This document shows, one piece after another, positions 47,601 through 56,499 of a DNA stretch of 64,000 nt. The stretch is from JABDMH01 sp965223215 (GTDB lineage: Bacteria > Bacteroidota > Bacteroidia > Chitinophagales > Saprospiraceae): positions 3,286,001 through 3,350,000 of the forward strand of contig CBDCVZ010000010.1 in assembly GCA_965223215.1 (NCBI GenBank), read 5' to 3'. Under the pieces are notes generated by a model. The model was given only the letters and a program-made list of their open reading frames with translations. It was not told the origin of the DNA and ran no database searches. Both the position numbers and the translations under genes were made by a program. Each line of letters opens with the position of its first letter. Position 1 is the stretch's first letter.

Positions 47601-50600
47601 GTAGCAAGTAAATCCTTGCTCGGGAGGACAAATGATGGACGGCGATTCGGTATCAATAATTTGAATGCTCTGCACACACTCCGTGGTCAGTCCACAACTA
47701 TCATACACCGTAAAACTCCTTTCGATTAGGATGGGACAATTATCATCGATTACAGCATCTTGATATTCAATTCTCTCAATTCCGCAGTTGTCACTAGCTG
47801 AGCCTCCTAAGGCAACTAGCTCCGACAAGGTAATAGTGACGGGGTCTTCACTATATCCAAACTGACCAACTTGGGTGGCTAGGGCCAAATCAGAGACATC
47901 ACAAGCCTCCAAAATCTGATCAGGAGGACAAACCACAACAGGCTCTTCTCTATTGTCGATTTCGATGTCGTATGAACATTCGATACGATTACCACAACTA
48001 TCTACTGCCGTAAAGGTTCGAGTGACAATGATCGGGCAATTTCCCGTTACTTCGTCTCGATAGTAAAGACTATCGATAAAGCAGTTATCGCTGGCATCAC
48101 CTCCTAGTCCTTGGATGTCGGATACTGAAATGGGTCGAGCACCAGTGCTGAATTCAAGATTTCCAACCGTGCCACTTGAAGCCAAGGAGTTTACGTCACA
48201 ACCAACCAAACTGGCATTCGCTGGACAGATAATTGATGGTGAAAACGTATCATCGATTTGAATATCCTGGGTGCACTCCACGCGATTGCCACAACTGTCT
48301 ACCGCCACGAACGTACGAGTAATTTCTATGGGGCAAGATCCTAATCGATTGTCAAAATAAAAGAGACTATCAATCCCACAGTTATCACTTACACTTCCAC
48401 CTGCTGCCTGCAATTCTGTCGAGGTGATTGACCTAATAACATTGCTGAATTCAAGATTTCCAACTTGAATGGCTCCAGCTAAGTCATCTACCGAACAGCC
48501 CTCGATATCAACTGCTGAGGGACAAGACAATATCGGATCTGTGGTATCATCGATTTGAATCTCTTGCTGACATTCAGATCGGTTTCCGCAGCTATCTGTG
48601 ACCACAAATGTTCTGGTAATGATAATTGGACATGTACCAACTTGTACATCTCGATAGTATAAGCTATCAATACCACATTCATCGGAGGCTGTGCCTCCTA
48701 GAGCTAGATATTCTGATAGTGTCACCTCTCGCACCCCGGCACTGTATTCAAGATTTCCGACCTCGGTACTAGTTGCAAGGTCACCAACATTGCACCGCTC
48801 AAGCACCAGATCAGCTGGACAGCTGATTATTGGCAAAGTTGTGTCGTCGATTTGGATTTCCTGATCACATTCAACCCGATTTCCACAGCTATCAGTCACG
48901 ACAAAGGTTCTGGTCACGATAATTGGACAGCTACCAGTTTGTACATCTCTATAGTATAAACTATCAATTCCACACAAGTCACCAGCATCTCCTCCTATTC
49001 CCTGAAGCTCAACCAGTGTCACAATCCGTGGTGCCTCACTGTATTCCAAATTTCCTACCTCCGGCGCAAGTACGAGTTGATACACACCACAGGCTTCCAA
49101 TATCTGATTGGCTGGACAGGTCAATGTGGGATCCGTTGTATCATCAATTTGAATCTCTTGCGTGCACTCAGCACGATTTCCACAGCTATCCACTACCACA
49201 AAAGTTCGTGTAATAATGATGGGACAGTTTTCCACTGCAACATCTCGATAATAGAGACTATCAATGCCACAATTGTCCGATGCGTTGCCACCAATACCCT
49301 GTAATTCCAAAACTGTTATTACCCTGGGCTGCGTGCTAAACTCCAGATTCCCAACCGCGGCAGATGTTGCAAGGTCTCCAACTCCACAGGCCTCTAGCTG
49401 AACGTCGGCTGGGCAGCTAATGATGGGCACTGTGGTATCGATTACCTGGATCTCCTGGACACATTCACTTCGATTGCCACAGCTATCCACAGCTACAAAA
49501 GTCCTAGTAATGACGATGGGGCAAAAACCAGTCATCACATCAAAATAATACAGACTATCCACGATGCAATTGTCGCTTGCATCTCCTCCAATACTTTGTA
49601 AATCGGCAATCGTTATCAGTCTAATCGTCTGGCTATACTCAAGACTTCCCACCTGGCCAGATGTAGCCAAAATACTTTCATCGCAACCTTCAATCACTTG
49701 ATCTTCCGGACATATGACTGTTGGGGCGGTGGAGTCATCAATTTGAATTTCCTGATCGCACTCTACGCGATTCCCACAACTATCAACAGCTACGAAAGTC
49801 CGTGTCACGATGATTGGACAACTGCCAGTCCTCGCATCCACATAATATAAACTGTCAAGACCACAGTTATCAGAAACACTGCCACCTAGTGATTGAATCT
49901 CTGCAACTGATAATGGCCGTGGCGACTCACTATACTCCATGTTACCCACCTGTGGTGATAATGCCAGATCATCAACCCCGCAGGCTTCGATGATATCGTC
50001 TGCTGGGCAAGTCAACAATGGATCAGTGGTGTCATCAATAATTATTTCTTGTGGGCAGTCAACTCGATTGCCACAGCTATCGGTGGCTACAAATGTGCGA
50101 GTCACCACGATTGGGCAATTACCTGTTTGGCTGTCGAAATAGTAAAGACTATCTAAGTTGCAGCCATCGCTGGCATCACCACCGAGTGCTTGTAATTCTA
50201 AAATACTGATTGATCGCGGTGATTCACTATACTCCAGGTTGCCCACCGCTGCGCTGTTTGCTAAATCGTAAACACCACACAATTCAAGGTTCTGATCGGC
50301 CGGACACAATATTACTGGTGCAGTAGTGTCATCAATCTGGATCTCTTGGACACAATCTACGCGATTGCCACAACTATCGACAACCACAAACGTACGTGTA
50401 ACGGTGATGGGACAATTGCCGCTCTGAACGTCAAAATAGAATAAGCTATCAATGCCGCAGGGATCTGCTGCATCTCCACCTAATGCCTGTAATTCGACCA
50501 GGGTTATAATACGTGGCACTTCACTATACTCAAGATTGCCAACCTGAGCCGAAGTCGCCAGATCATATACACCGCAGGCCTCGATGACTTGAGGTCCCGG

Positions 50601-53600
50601 ACAGGTTATGGTTGGGTCTGTCGTGTCGTTGATCTGAATTTCCTGGATACAATCTACCTGATTGCCACAGCTGTCAACTACTACGAATGTTCGCGTAATT
50701 ATAATTGGACAAGATCCCGATTGTGTATCATAATAGTAAAGGCTATCGATACCGCATTCATCGCTGGCAGTTCCTCCCAAATTCTGTAGTTCAGCTAGTG
50801 TGATCGGTCTTACAATTTCACTGTATTCGAGATTGCCAACGGTTGGACTTGTTGCCAGGAATCCTACGTCACAGGCCTCAAGTACTAAATCACCAGGACA
50901 TGTGATTAGTGGATCGGTGGTATCATTTATTTGTATTTCTTGGTCGCATTCTACCCTATTGCCACAGGTATCCACGACGACAAACGTCCGAGTGATGATT
51001 ATTGGACAGAAACCAGTCTGAACATCTACATAGTACAAGCTATCTATACTACAGTTATCACTGGCGTCTCCACCAATTCCTTGGATATCTGCAACAGTGA
51101 TAGGTCGTACCACTTCACTGTATTCCAAGTTACCCACGCTAGCCGAAGTAGCTAGAAAGCTCTCGTCACAACCCTCAATTATTTCGTCAAGAGGGCAGGT
51201 CAAGACTGGATCGGTGGTATCATCAATTAAGATTTCTTGGCTACACTGGACGCGATTACCACAAGTGTCCACGGCTACATAGGTTCTAGTTACAATGATT
51301 GGACAGGAACCTGCCTGAATATCAAAGTAATAGAGACTGTCCAAGCCGCAGTTATCAGAGGCATCACCGCCAATACTTTGAATATCACCTGTCGTGATAA
51401 TTCGAGGAATCTCACTAAACTCGAGATTTCCAACCTGAGCTGAGGTACTCAGGTCCTCGACGCCACAGGCCTCAATGAGATCGTCGGCAGGACAGACTAG
51501 GATGGGATCGGTCGTATCATCGATCGTAATAATTTGGGGGCACTCGCTGCGATTACCGCAACTATCGGTTGCCACAAAAGTTCTAGTCACTACAATGGGA
51601 CATGTGCCCACTTGTATGTCATAGTAGTAAAGGCTGTCCAAATTGCATTCGTCCGATGCACTGCCGCCAATACCCTGTAGATCGAAAACCGTAATTGATC
51701 TGGGTACCTCGCTATATTCCAGATTGCCTACTGTCGCTGAATTGGCGAGATCATAGACACCACAAAGTTCGAGGGATTGATCGGCTGGGCAGTTTAGAAT
51801 GGGGCTGGTCGTATCGTCAATTTGAATCTCTTGAGTACAATCTTGCCGATTACCACAGCTATCGACCACCACAAAAGTCCTAGTTACAATGATTGGACAG
51901 CTTCCAGACTGGCTATCAAAATAGTAGAGGCTATCAATGCCACATTCATCGTTGGCTGTGCCCCCCAAGCCGATGAGATCAGCTAAGGTAATTGCTCTAG
52001 CTACTTCGCTATATTCTAGGTTGCCTACTGCTGGCTCCGTGGCTAAATCATATACCCCACATGCCTCAATAATTTGATTACCTGGACAAGTAATGGTGGG
52101 ATCGGTGGTATCATCCAATTGGATTTCCTGTTCACATGTCACTCGATTGCCGCAACTATCAACGACCGCAAAGGTTCGTGTGATGACGATGGGACATGAA
52201 CTCGATTGCTGATCAAAGTAATACAGACTATCGATGCCACAGATATCACTCGCAGTACCACCCAGATTTGTAAGATCAAGTAGTGTGATAATCCTGATTG
52301 CTTCGCTATACTCGAGATTACCAACCAGCGGCTCCGATGCTAAGAAACCGACATTACAACCTTCGAGAACGACAGGTCCGGGACAAGTTATTTCAGGATC
52401 GGTGGTATCATCAATATCAATCTGTTGCTGACAGGTTGATCGATTGCCGCAACTGTCGACAGCTACGAAGGTCCTTGTGATCACTATGGGGCAGGTGCCT
52501 GTTCTGGTGTCAAAGTAATACAGGCTGTCGATCCCGCAAACATCACTGGCATCACCTCCCGCATTTTGGATATCTAGTACCGTGATTGAGGTAATGCCAG
52601 GGCTGAAGGATAAGTTGCCAACGAGTGTAGAAGTATCGAGGTCTCCCACCAGACAGGCTTCAATAACCTGGTCGCCAGGACATGTCAACAATGGGTCAGT
52701 AGTGTCATCAATTTGTATGATTTGAGGACAACTAATTCGGTTACCACAACTATCTACAACTGTGAAGATCCGAGTTATCACGATGGGGCAAGTGCCACTC
52801 TGGGCATCCACATAGTACAAACTATCGATGCCACAATTGTCACTGGCATCACCACCCAGACCCTGTATATCGGCTACCAATATTAAGCGTGGCACTTCAC
52901 TGTATTCTAAATTACCAACCTGAGGAGATGAGGCAAGATCTTGAGCTGAACATGCCTCAATGATATCATCTGCCGGGCAGGTAAGCAATGGAATGGTCGT
53001 GTCGTCTATCGTTATGGTCTGGATACATGTGACCCTATTGACACATGAGTCAGTCACTACGAAGGTTCTCGTGATGGTAGTAGGACAGCTACCAGATTGA
53101 ACGTCGAAGTAGTATAGGCTATCAATACCGCATTCATCAGTTGCATCACCACCTGCTCCCTGGAGTTCTCCAATGGTCAGAAATCGAATGGATTCACTGT
53201 ATTCTAAGTTTCCTAAGACGGCAACTGTACCCAAATCGTAAACACCACAAAGTTCTAGGTTTTGGTTGGCAGGGCAAGTCAATTGGGGATTGGTTGTATC
53301 GTCGACTTGAATGATCTGGTCACATTCCGTGCGATTTCCACAGCTGTCAACTACAACGAAAGTCCTCGTGATCACGATCGGACAACTTCCAGTCTGACTG
53401 TCCCGATAGTATAGACTATCAATACCGCATAGATCACTCGCACTTCCTCCCTGACTCGTCAGATCACTCAAATTAATTAGTCTCGCCACCTCACTATATT
53501 CCAGATTTCCGACAGAACCTGCAGTTGCTAGTGCGTCGACATTGCAACCCTCAATGGAGACTCCACCAGGGCAACTGATGATGGGATCGGTCGTATCATC

Positions 53601-56204
53601 AACTTGAATGGTTTGGGTGCACTGATCCGTATTTCCACAGAGGTCCACTACAGTGAACGTTCTCGTGACTACGATCGGACATGTTCCAGACTGGACATCT
53701 CGATAATACAAGCTATCAATACCACAAAAATCAGAAGCCGTGCCACCAAGTGAAGTAAGATCTGGCAAAGTAATGATTCGAATTGTTGTGCTGAATTCCA
53801 GTCCTCCAATAGATGGGGCGGTGGCTAGTATAGAGACATCGCAACCCTCTATCGTCTCGGGTCCAGGACATGTAATCGACGGATTGGTATTGTCATCAAC
53901 GGTGATAAGCTGAGTACAAGAGTTGCTCAAATTGCAACTATCCACCACTACAAAGGTACGGGTAATCACGATCGGACAAGTACCAGTTTGAGCATCGAAG
54001 TAGTAGAGGCTATCGATTCCGCAGTTATCTCCGGCTGCACCACCGATGTTTTGAAAATCGACCAGATCGATTGGCCTTATCGAAGTACTGAATTCCCAAT
54101 TATTGATTGCAGCAGTCGAGGCTAAGATGCTTTCGTCACAACCTTCTAAATCAACCTGTGAGGGGCAACTAATGGTGGGTGGAGTAATATCGTTAATGGT
54201 GAAGATTTGATTGGTATCGAGTACGTTGTCACAAGCGTCAATCACGCGATAGCTTCGAGTTATAACTAAATTACACGGATTTCCCGAAGGAGAATCACCT
54301 AACCACAAGCGGGTGACACTACCACAGGTTTCATCCACCACAATATTGGTATCGGGTGCGGGGATAAGCCCAACGCACTCGAAAGAAAGATTGGGAATTT
54401 CTCCAATAGAAACCACTGGCGGAGTGTTGTCTTCAATGGTATACGTTGCAGTGATAAAAGAGCTTTGACAGCTGTCCGTTACCCGGTATTCGACGGTAAT
54501 ACTTCCGGCTGTAGTACCACCTCCGCAAGTGGGATCCGGTGTAAAGTCATCGAGATCAAAATCACTAAAAACCCAGATGGCACATTGATCTACTGCACAG
54601 TTCTGCAGTTCTGCTAAATTGGCATTGTGCCAAGCGATAATGTTGGTATTGTTTTGTGCAGTGCCTCCACATTCTACGGTGGGGTTGGTAAGATTACATG
54701 ACGATAAATCTGGTGCTAGGGCATCTCCTGGTACGGTGATCATGGTCGTGCTATCACATCCATCTGCAGAAGTCACGGTCAGGGTAATTGTCTTATCACC
54801 GCAGGTCGAGTATTCAACATCTGGAGGATTACGACCGCTGGTTCCGGTTCCGGAATAGGTCGCTGGAGAAGCACCAGCACCAAAGTCCCAATCATATGTA
54901 GCTCCCGCACCTGCATTAAGGGCGGTAAAAGAGTATTCGACAAACTTACAAATCAGTGGTGGACCAGTGATCTGCGCGGGAGGTACTGGATAAAGATGGA
55001 TATCAAAAACAACCGTGTCTAAGGTACAATCGGGGTCCAGGCCGAGAGCAGCCACGGTAATGTCCCTAACTACTACTGATTTGGTGCCGGCAGAAGTATA
55101 GTCCCAATCCCAATCACCCAGTGGATTAGGTGGATTGTTGAGCAAGGGATCCACATTGGGATCTGGCCCATCAAACCAATAAAATTCATAATTATCCCTA
55201 CCAGGATGCACGGCTTCCACTGGGTACGTGGCATCAGCTGGGCAACCCCAAACATCATCGACCACGACGGTAGGAGGTTGAATGATGGCAACTAGTGCAG
55301 TGGCACATACCGGCTGAAGGTTGGTGCAAACGCTGTGCCCAACAATTTCACCACACACTTCATAAGATAGGTAAGGAACTCCTGAAATCCAGGTTGCATA
55401 GGTCAGCGGATCACCATTGGGCACCGTGACAATCACGGTAGTATCCCCCATGGTAGAATTTAGAAAGGCATCATAACTAGGGTGATCATTGGAACTCCAG
55501 GTAAGCGTGCTGATATCGATGTCTTGAGATTGGATGGTGACGGAACCACCGCAAGCTCCCTGTTGTATGATTAGATTTCCAGCGTTTAGATCACCTTCAA
55601 TAGTCCGGAGTCGGTAAACATTGGCGTTATTTCCTGTCTGACAAAATGTGATAAAAATCGTATCGTTGACGATACTAGAGGTGAGACAGGCAGGATCATC
55701 CCCTTGAGCTCCACCTTGCAAACTTCCACAATTAATTCTGTATGTATTAATGGATGGTTTTGCTCCAGGACTGCTCGGAGCTGGATCTTGGCAAATATCT
55801 GGTGGTGATACAGGTGGGCAAGGATTCGACAAGCTGTTCCACCAGCTACGGTCATCCTGCCACTCTTGCTCACTTGACTCTGGAATTTCGAGGATAAGAG
55901 CCTGCGTGTTGGGATGGACCAGAACTTTGAACTCAATGCATTGGTCATTATTACCAATCATAATACCACAGCAAGTTGAGTCTTGATTACCTCTGGACAA
56001 CTTACAACTATACCATTTCTGACTTGCGGAGTTGCGCAGATCAACGAACAAGCTCGGTACTGTCCCCATACAGTTGGTGGTACTTTCAAACTCGCAGGTA
56101 AACCAAGAACTCGGACCTGCCTGGCCCGAAAGCTCAAACACGGCACCAAATGAAATTAAGAAGTAGAGGCAGCAGGTTCTAATTATCCACTTTGACACGT
56201 TCAT
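41646..56204 (-). CDS. Giant T9SS type B surface protein with HYR-like and 51-aa repeats
   Basis: 4852 residues. N-terminal signal peptide (WIIRTCCLYFLISFGAVFELSGQ), an N-terminal region of about 400 residues rich in Cys, and a PKD-like domain (about 410-500, YDWDFGAGASPATYSG). Then come 22 HYR-like modules of 99 residues (about 676-2854), two degenerate HYR domains, an Ig-like domain (about 3015-3110), some 29 modules of 51 residues (about 3118-4600) and two Ig-like domains. The end is the gliding-motility/T9SS type B domain (TNAFTPNGDGFNDYFEI, VEIFNRWGELVF, GVYMYTIRG). It is expected to be exported across the outer membrane and held on the cell surface as an adhesin or gliding-related filament. 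The repeats carry paired Cys, suggesting many disulfides. It is tandem with a related giant upstream. Confidence 0.9.
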   Translation of the reverse strand: MNVSKWIIRTCCLYFLISFGAVFELSGQAGPSSWFTCEFESTTNCMGTVPSLFVDLRNSASQKWYSCKLSRGNQDSTCCGIMIGNNDQCIEFKVLVHPNTQALILEIPESSEQEWQDDRSWWNSLSNPCPPVSPPDICQDPAPSSPGAKPSINTYRINCGSLQGGAQGDDPACLTSSIVNDTIFITFCQTGNNANVYRLRTIEGDLNAGNLIIQQGACGGSVTIQSQDIDISTLTWSSNDHPSYDAFLNSTMGDTTVIVTVPNGDPLTYATWISGVPYLSYEVCGEIVGHSVCTNLQPVCATALVAIIQPPTVVVDDVWGCPADATYPVEAVHPGRDNYEFYWFDGPDPNVDPLLNNPPNPLGDWDWDYTSAGTKSVVVRDITVAALGLDPDCTLDTVVFDIHLYPVPPAQITGPPLICKFVEYSFTALNAGAGATYDWDFGAGASPATYSGTGTSGRNPPDVEYSTCGDKTITLTVTSADGCDSTTMITVPGDALAPDLSSCNLTNPTVECGGTAQNNTNIIAWHNANLAELQNCAVDQCAIWVFSDFDLDDFTPDPTCGGGTTAGSITVEYRVTDSCQSSFITATYTIEDNTPPVVSIGEIPNLSFECVGLIPAPDTNIVVDETCGSVTRLWLGDSPSGNPCNLVITRSYRVIDACDNVLDTNQIFTINDITPPTISCPSQVDLEGCDESILASTAAINNWEFSTSIRPIDLVDFQNIGGAAGDNCGIDSLYYFDAQTGTCPIVITRTFVVVDSCNLSNSCTQLITVDDNTNPSITCPGPETIEGCDVSILATAPSIGGLEFSTTIRIITLPDLTSLGGTASDFCGIDSLYYRDVQSGTCPIVVTRTFTVVDLCGNTDQCTQTIQVDDTTDPIISCPGGVSIEGCNVDALATAGSVGNLEYSEVARLINLSDLTSQGGSASDLCGIDSLYYRDSQTGSCPIVITRTFVVVDSCGNRTECDQIIQVDDTTNPQLTCPANQNLELCGVYDLGTVAVLGNLEYSESIRFLTIGELQGAGGDATDECGIDSLYYFDVQSGSCPTTITRTFVVTDSCVNRVTCIQTITIDDTTIPLLTCPADDIIEACSAQDLASSPQVGNLEYSEVPRLILVADIQGLGGDASDNCGIDSLYYVDAQSGTCPIVITRIFTVVDSCGNRISCPQIIQIDDTTDPLLTCPGDQVIEACLVGDLDTSTLVGNLSFSPGITSITVLDIQNAGGDASDVCGIDSLYYFDTRTGTCPIVITRTFVAVDSCGNRSTCQQQIDIDDTTDPEITCPGPVVLEGCNVGFLASEPLVGNLEYSEAIRIITLLDLTNLGGTASDICGIDSLYYFDQQSSSCPIVITRTFAVVDSCGNRVTCEQEIQLDDTTDPTITCPGNQIIEACGVYDLATEPAVGNLEYSEVARAITLADLIGLGGTANDECGIDSLYYFDSQSGSCPIIVTRTFVVVDSCGNRQDCTQEIQIDDTTSPILNCPADQSLELCGVYDLANSATVGNLEYSEVPRSITVFDLQGIGGSASDECNLDSLYYYDIQVGTCPIVVTRTFVATDSCGNRSECPQIITIDDTTDPILVCPADDLIEACGVEDLSTSAQVGNLEFSEIPRIITTGDIQSIGGDASDNCGLDSLYYFDIQAGSCPIIVTRTYVAVDTCGNRVQCSQEILIDDTTDPVLTCPLDEIIEGCDESFLATSASVGNLEYSEVVRPITVADIQGIGGDASDNCSIDSLYYVDVQTGFCPIIITRTFVVVDTCGNRVECDQEIQINDTTDPLITCPGDLVLEACDVGFLATSPTVGNLEYSEIVRPITLAELQNLGGTASDECGIDSLYYYDTQSGSCPIIITRTFVVVDSCGNQVDCIQEIQINDTTDPTITCPGPQVIEACGVYDLATSAQVGNLEYSEVPRIITLVELQALGGDAADPCGIDSLFYFDVQSGNCPITVTRTFVVVDSCGNRVDCVQEIQIDDTTAPVILCPADQNLELCGVYDLANSAAVGNLEYSESPRSISILELQALGGDASDGCNLDSLYYFDSQTGNCPIVVTRTFVATDSCGNRVDCPQEIIIDDTTDPLLTCPADDIIEACGVDDLALSPQVGNMEYSESPRPLSVAEIQSLGGSVSDNCGLDSLYYVDARTGSCPIIVTRTFVAVDSCGNRVECDQEIQIDDSTAPTVICPEDQVIEGCDESILATSGQVGSLEYSQTIRLITIADLQSIGGDASDNCIVDSLYYFDVMTGFCPIVITRTFVAVDSCGNRSECVQEIQVIDTTVPIISCPADVQLEACGVGDLATSAAVGNLEFSTQPRVITVLELQGIGGNASDNCGIDSLYYRDVAVENCPIIITRTFVVVDSCGNRAECTQEIQIDDTTDPTLTCPANQILEACGVYQLVLAPEVGNLEYSEAPRIVTLVELQGIGGDAGDLCGIDSLYYRDVQTGSCPIIVTRTFVVTDSCGNRVECDQEIQIDDTTLPIISCPADLVLERCNVGDLATSTEVGNLEYSAGVREVTLSEYLALGGTASDECGIDSLYYRDVQVGTCPIIITRTFVVTDSCGNRSECQQEIQIDDTTDPILSCPSAVDIEGCSVDDLAGAIQVGNLEFSNVIRSITSTELQAAGGSVSDNCGIDSLFYFDNRLGSCPIEITRTFVAVDSCGNRVECTQDIQIDDTFSPSIICPANASLVGCDVNSLASSGTVGNLEFSTGARPISVSDIQGLGGDASDNCFIDSLYYRDEVTGNCPIIVTRTFTAVDSCGNRIECSYDIEIDNREEPVVVCPPDQILEACDVSDLALATQVGQFGYSEDPVTITLSELVALGGSASDNCGIERIEYQDAVIDDNCPILIERSFTVYDSCGLTTECVQSIQIIDTESPSIICPPEQGFTCYGDLPTRVITLTAFEAIGGVVTDNCSVDPASFQWLGDQSDGNKCPEIITRTYQIADWCGNTELCIQTFIIHDTIPPQFSGIPEDVTVPCDEVPDPPQVGLQIQVTDNCGEPNVTYFQDSIPGVCENTYDLIRTWTATDSCGNIQIASQQITVIDCRPIVQIQINPNPVCLGHDVTLTATVTGNYTNPVYRWQIFSSGFWVNVPGGDALTHIITNIQLNQEGIYRFVVADGIGNLDNENCNAISEEIELIIIRPSVTDLVEAICEGQSYTVGNSTYNTTGNYTDILIGPNGCDSIVNLDLTVNPHTTATVDPIICEGESYIIGSSVLNETGTYVETITNANGCDSVVTVNLTVIQPTTTTVQETICEGNSIDVAGETFSSEGNFTVILTDQFGCDSIISVQINVIPPVIEELEVTVCDGVSFEAAGNFHRTAGNYQYTLVSQQTGCDSILNLTLIVVEDIEVTLDVTICIGDSIQVGSNFYNETGTYVETLIAGAGCDSIVTLNLAVVDTIKTDLDITLCDGDSYTMAGQDYAVTGTYQALIPSSAGCDSLITLNLTVNPNRDTSFSANLCAGEFINVAGEILNATGNYNITTTTQSGCDSNIVVDLVVFDPYDTTHVLEICQGDSVTFGIETYSETGIYTQQHLTQNGCDSIIIVDLTVHPIYMIDLVERICLGETYTVGTNTYSTSGVYLDSLSTQNGCDSIIMLDLMVLSEIRNTQRIQICQGDSYTLGSSVYNTTGTYEESFISTAGCDSIVTLFLEVLDQLNTELNEQICEGQTYDFDGDLTSTSGIFTKTYTSQAGCDSVVTLNLQVLSVLRTSLNESICAGESYFFDGQQLTSSSIYYDTLTSSLGCDSIVSLDLMVLDTVVTNLTEQLCVGEVYDFGAQQLTQDGNYQEVLTTSSGCDSVVNLQLTFVDEIRDTLNVQICVGESFSLGSQSYNQTGSYEETFTSSLGCDSVVTLLLVVNDQLETTLNETICSGQSYSFFTQTLTTAGSYTHTLTSQAGCDSVITLELEVKSEITQDLVIDLCPGESYFFNDQELSLPGTYTGIYTSQGGCDSIVNLLLSFIDINETFTSVSLCEGETYPFGNELLDSTGTYRDTLISALGCDSISIVDLQVNQHKRDTIFAQICEGQSYEFFGEQYSISGNYDQMLITQAGCDSLITLALTVNDQLFSSLDTTICQDASLDFFGTTITSAGAYMHTLPSVAGCDSVITLNVEVIDQITNQFEVQLCNGQTYDFDGQTLSTDGQYSATYLSKAGCDSVVIVDLVTKDVLTTDLMERRCVGELYQFGLLAIDSAGVYRDTLTSSLGCDSIVTLQIEFFDILRDTIFAEICDGQVYSFNGTDYSSTGFYEHTSTSSLGCDSITALDLLVNTVLTTTIDTQICFGQPLAYQGELYTTSGIYQHSFISNLGCDSIVTIDLTVLNEIRTQEDQQICRGASIVFDGETLTDPGLYLDTLTASNGCDSIIELSLSVVDEIIEIIDLTLCSGDSVQVNGIHYATSGYFEDTLASSGGCDSILQITVEIVEEKFERITHTMCEGEEYTFGDDQLTTIGFYYDTLSTSGGCDSIVELELIVLPSSVQDLTVNICEGQVYFVGSDAFSSSGTYEVTLVNTAGCDSTINLNLIVSNEIVTEQTIQVCAGDTVSVDGTTYDQAGTYRDTLLSSAGCDSISILHIEFVDFITMELSYDLCPGDSIEINGHYHTQDTLFQETYSSVFGCDSIVTYTVQILPDVDLEVLPQTICEGESVSLSVIGSNYQTLQWSPSATLSCDDCPDPVASPLQTTTYTLTTIGCGDSEMTTEVTVEVVPLPGLVMPEDQVIANGSQVILSASVLNEESSISWYNTNDGALICEDCPMTIQQPSSTTTYRAQAVNSLDCPEEGLVTITVEGLCDFEKITATNAFTPNGDGFNDYFEIRNDGVSTIALVEIFNRWGELVFSSSSVDLLWDGTYKGQPVNPGVYMYTIRGVCQSEQDFLLAGNVTVLR
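42405..46850 (-). repeat. Array of about 29 modules of 51 aa (153 bp) in the first giant protein
   Basis: Each module follows the pattern (hydrophobic) x I-C-x-G-x-S/T-Y ... TGxYxxTL ... GCDSIVTLxLxV. The two Cys, about 28 residues apart, are conserved in nearly all copies. The modules are well diverged from one another at the DNA level, unlike their relatives in the upstream giant gene. Confidence 0.85.
47640..54180 (-). repeat. Array of 22 HYR-like modules of 99 aa (297 bp)
   Basis: Consensus features per module: DDTTDPxITCP at the start, IEAC, GNLEYSE, GGDASDxCGIDSLYY, SCPIVITRTFVVVDSCGNR, and EC-x-QEIQI at the end. There are six conserved Cys per module. Exact 297-base spacing can be checked at the GGATCGGT anchors near 50913, 51210 and 51507. 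Synonymous positions vary widely between copies while the protein is conserved. Confidence 0.9.
48830..53285 (-). repeat. Higher-order repeat: three blocks of five HYR modules, 1485 bp each
   Basis: Modules 4, 9 and 14 all carry the LCGVYDL variant, 8, 13 and 18 the ACGVY variant, and 7, 12 and 17 the E[AG]C-x-VG-x-L variant. Modules 9 and 14 share CNLDSLYY and FVATDSCGNR, and 10 and 15 share CGLDSLYY. The anchor ACACCACA occurs at 50272, 51757 and 53242, exactly 1485 bases apart. The array therefore grew by duplication of five-module blocks. Confidence 0.8.
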
Positions 56205-56499
56205 TCCATCAATACGTTGGCTAGGTATTGATCAAGACAAAGAGGTTATCGTATCTACTCATCAAAATACGAGCCAAAAGTCAATATTCAAGATATTATC
56301 GTTTCCGCAAAGTCTGATGAATTAGATTATTGAGACAATTTACGCCTGATAAATACAAGCTACTGGAGCTAGCGCATTGACTTCGTAGCGCTACTCCAAA
56401 CTTCCACTAATGATGGATTTGAAAGAATAATTAATCCCTAACTACGTCTGTTTCATTGTAATACTTTTTTAAGTGTGTTATGACTAAACCTTTCATTGA
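56205..56499. other. Spacer between the two giant genes
   Basis: About 295 AT-rich bases between the stop of the upstream giant gene and the start of the downstream one. No gene, TAnnTTTG box on the minus strand or hairpin-plus-T-tract was recognised. Confidence 0.45.

Noticed and set aside
47640..54180. Direct repeats at 297-base spacing considered as a CRISPR-like array
   Set aside because: The repeats are in-frame protein modules without short spacers; no cas genes are present.
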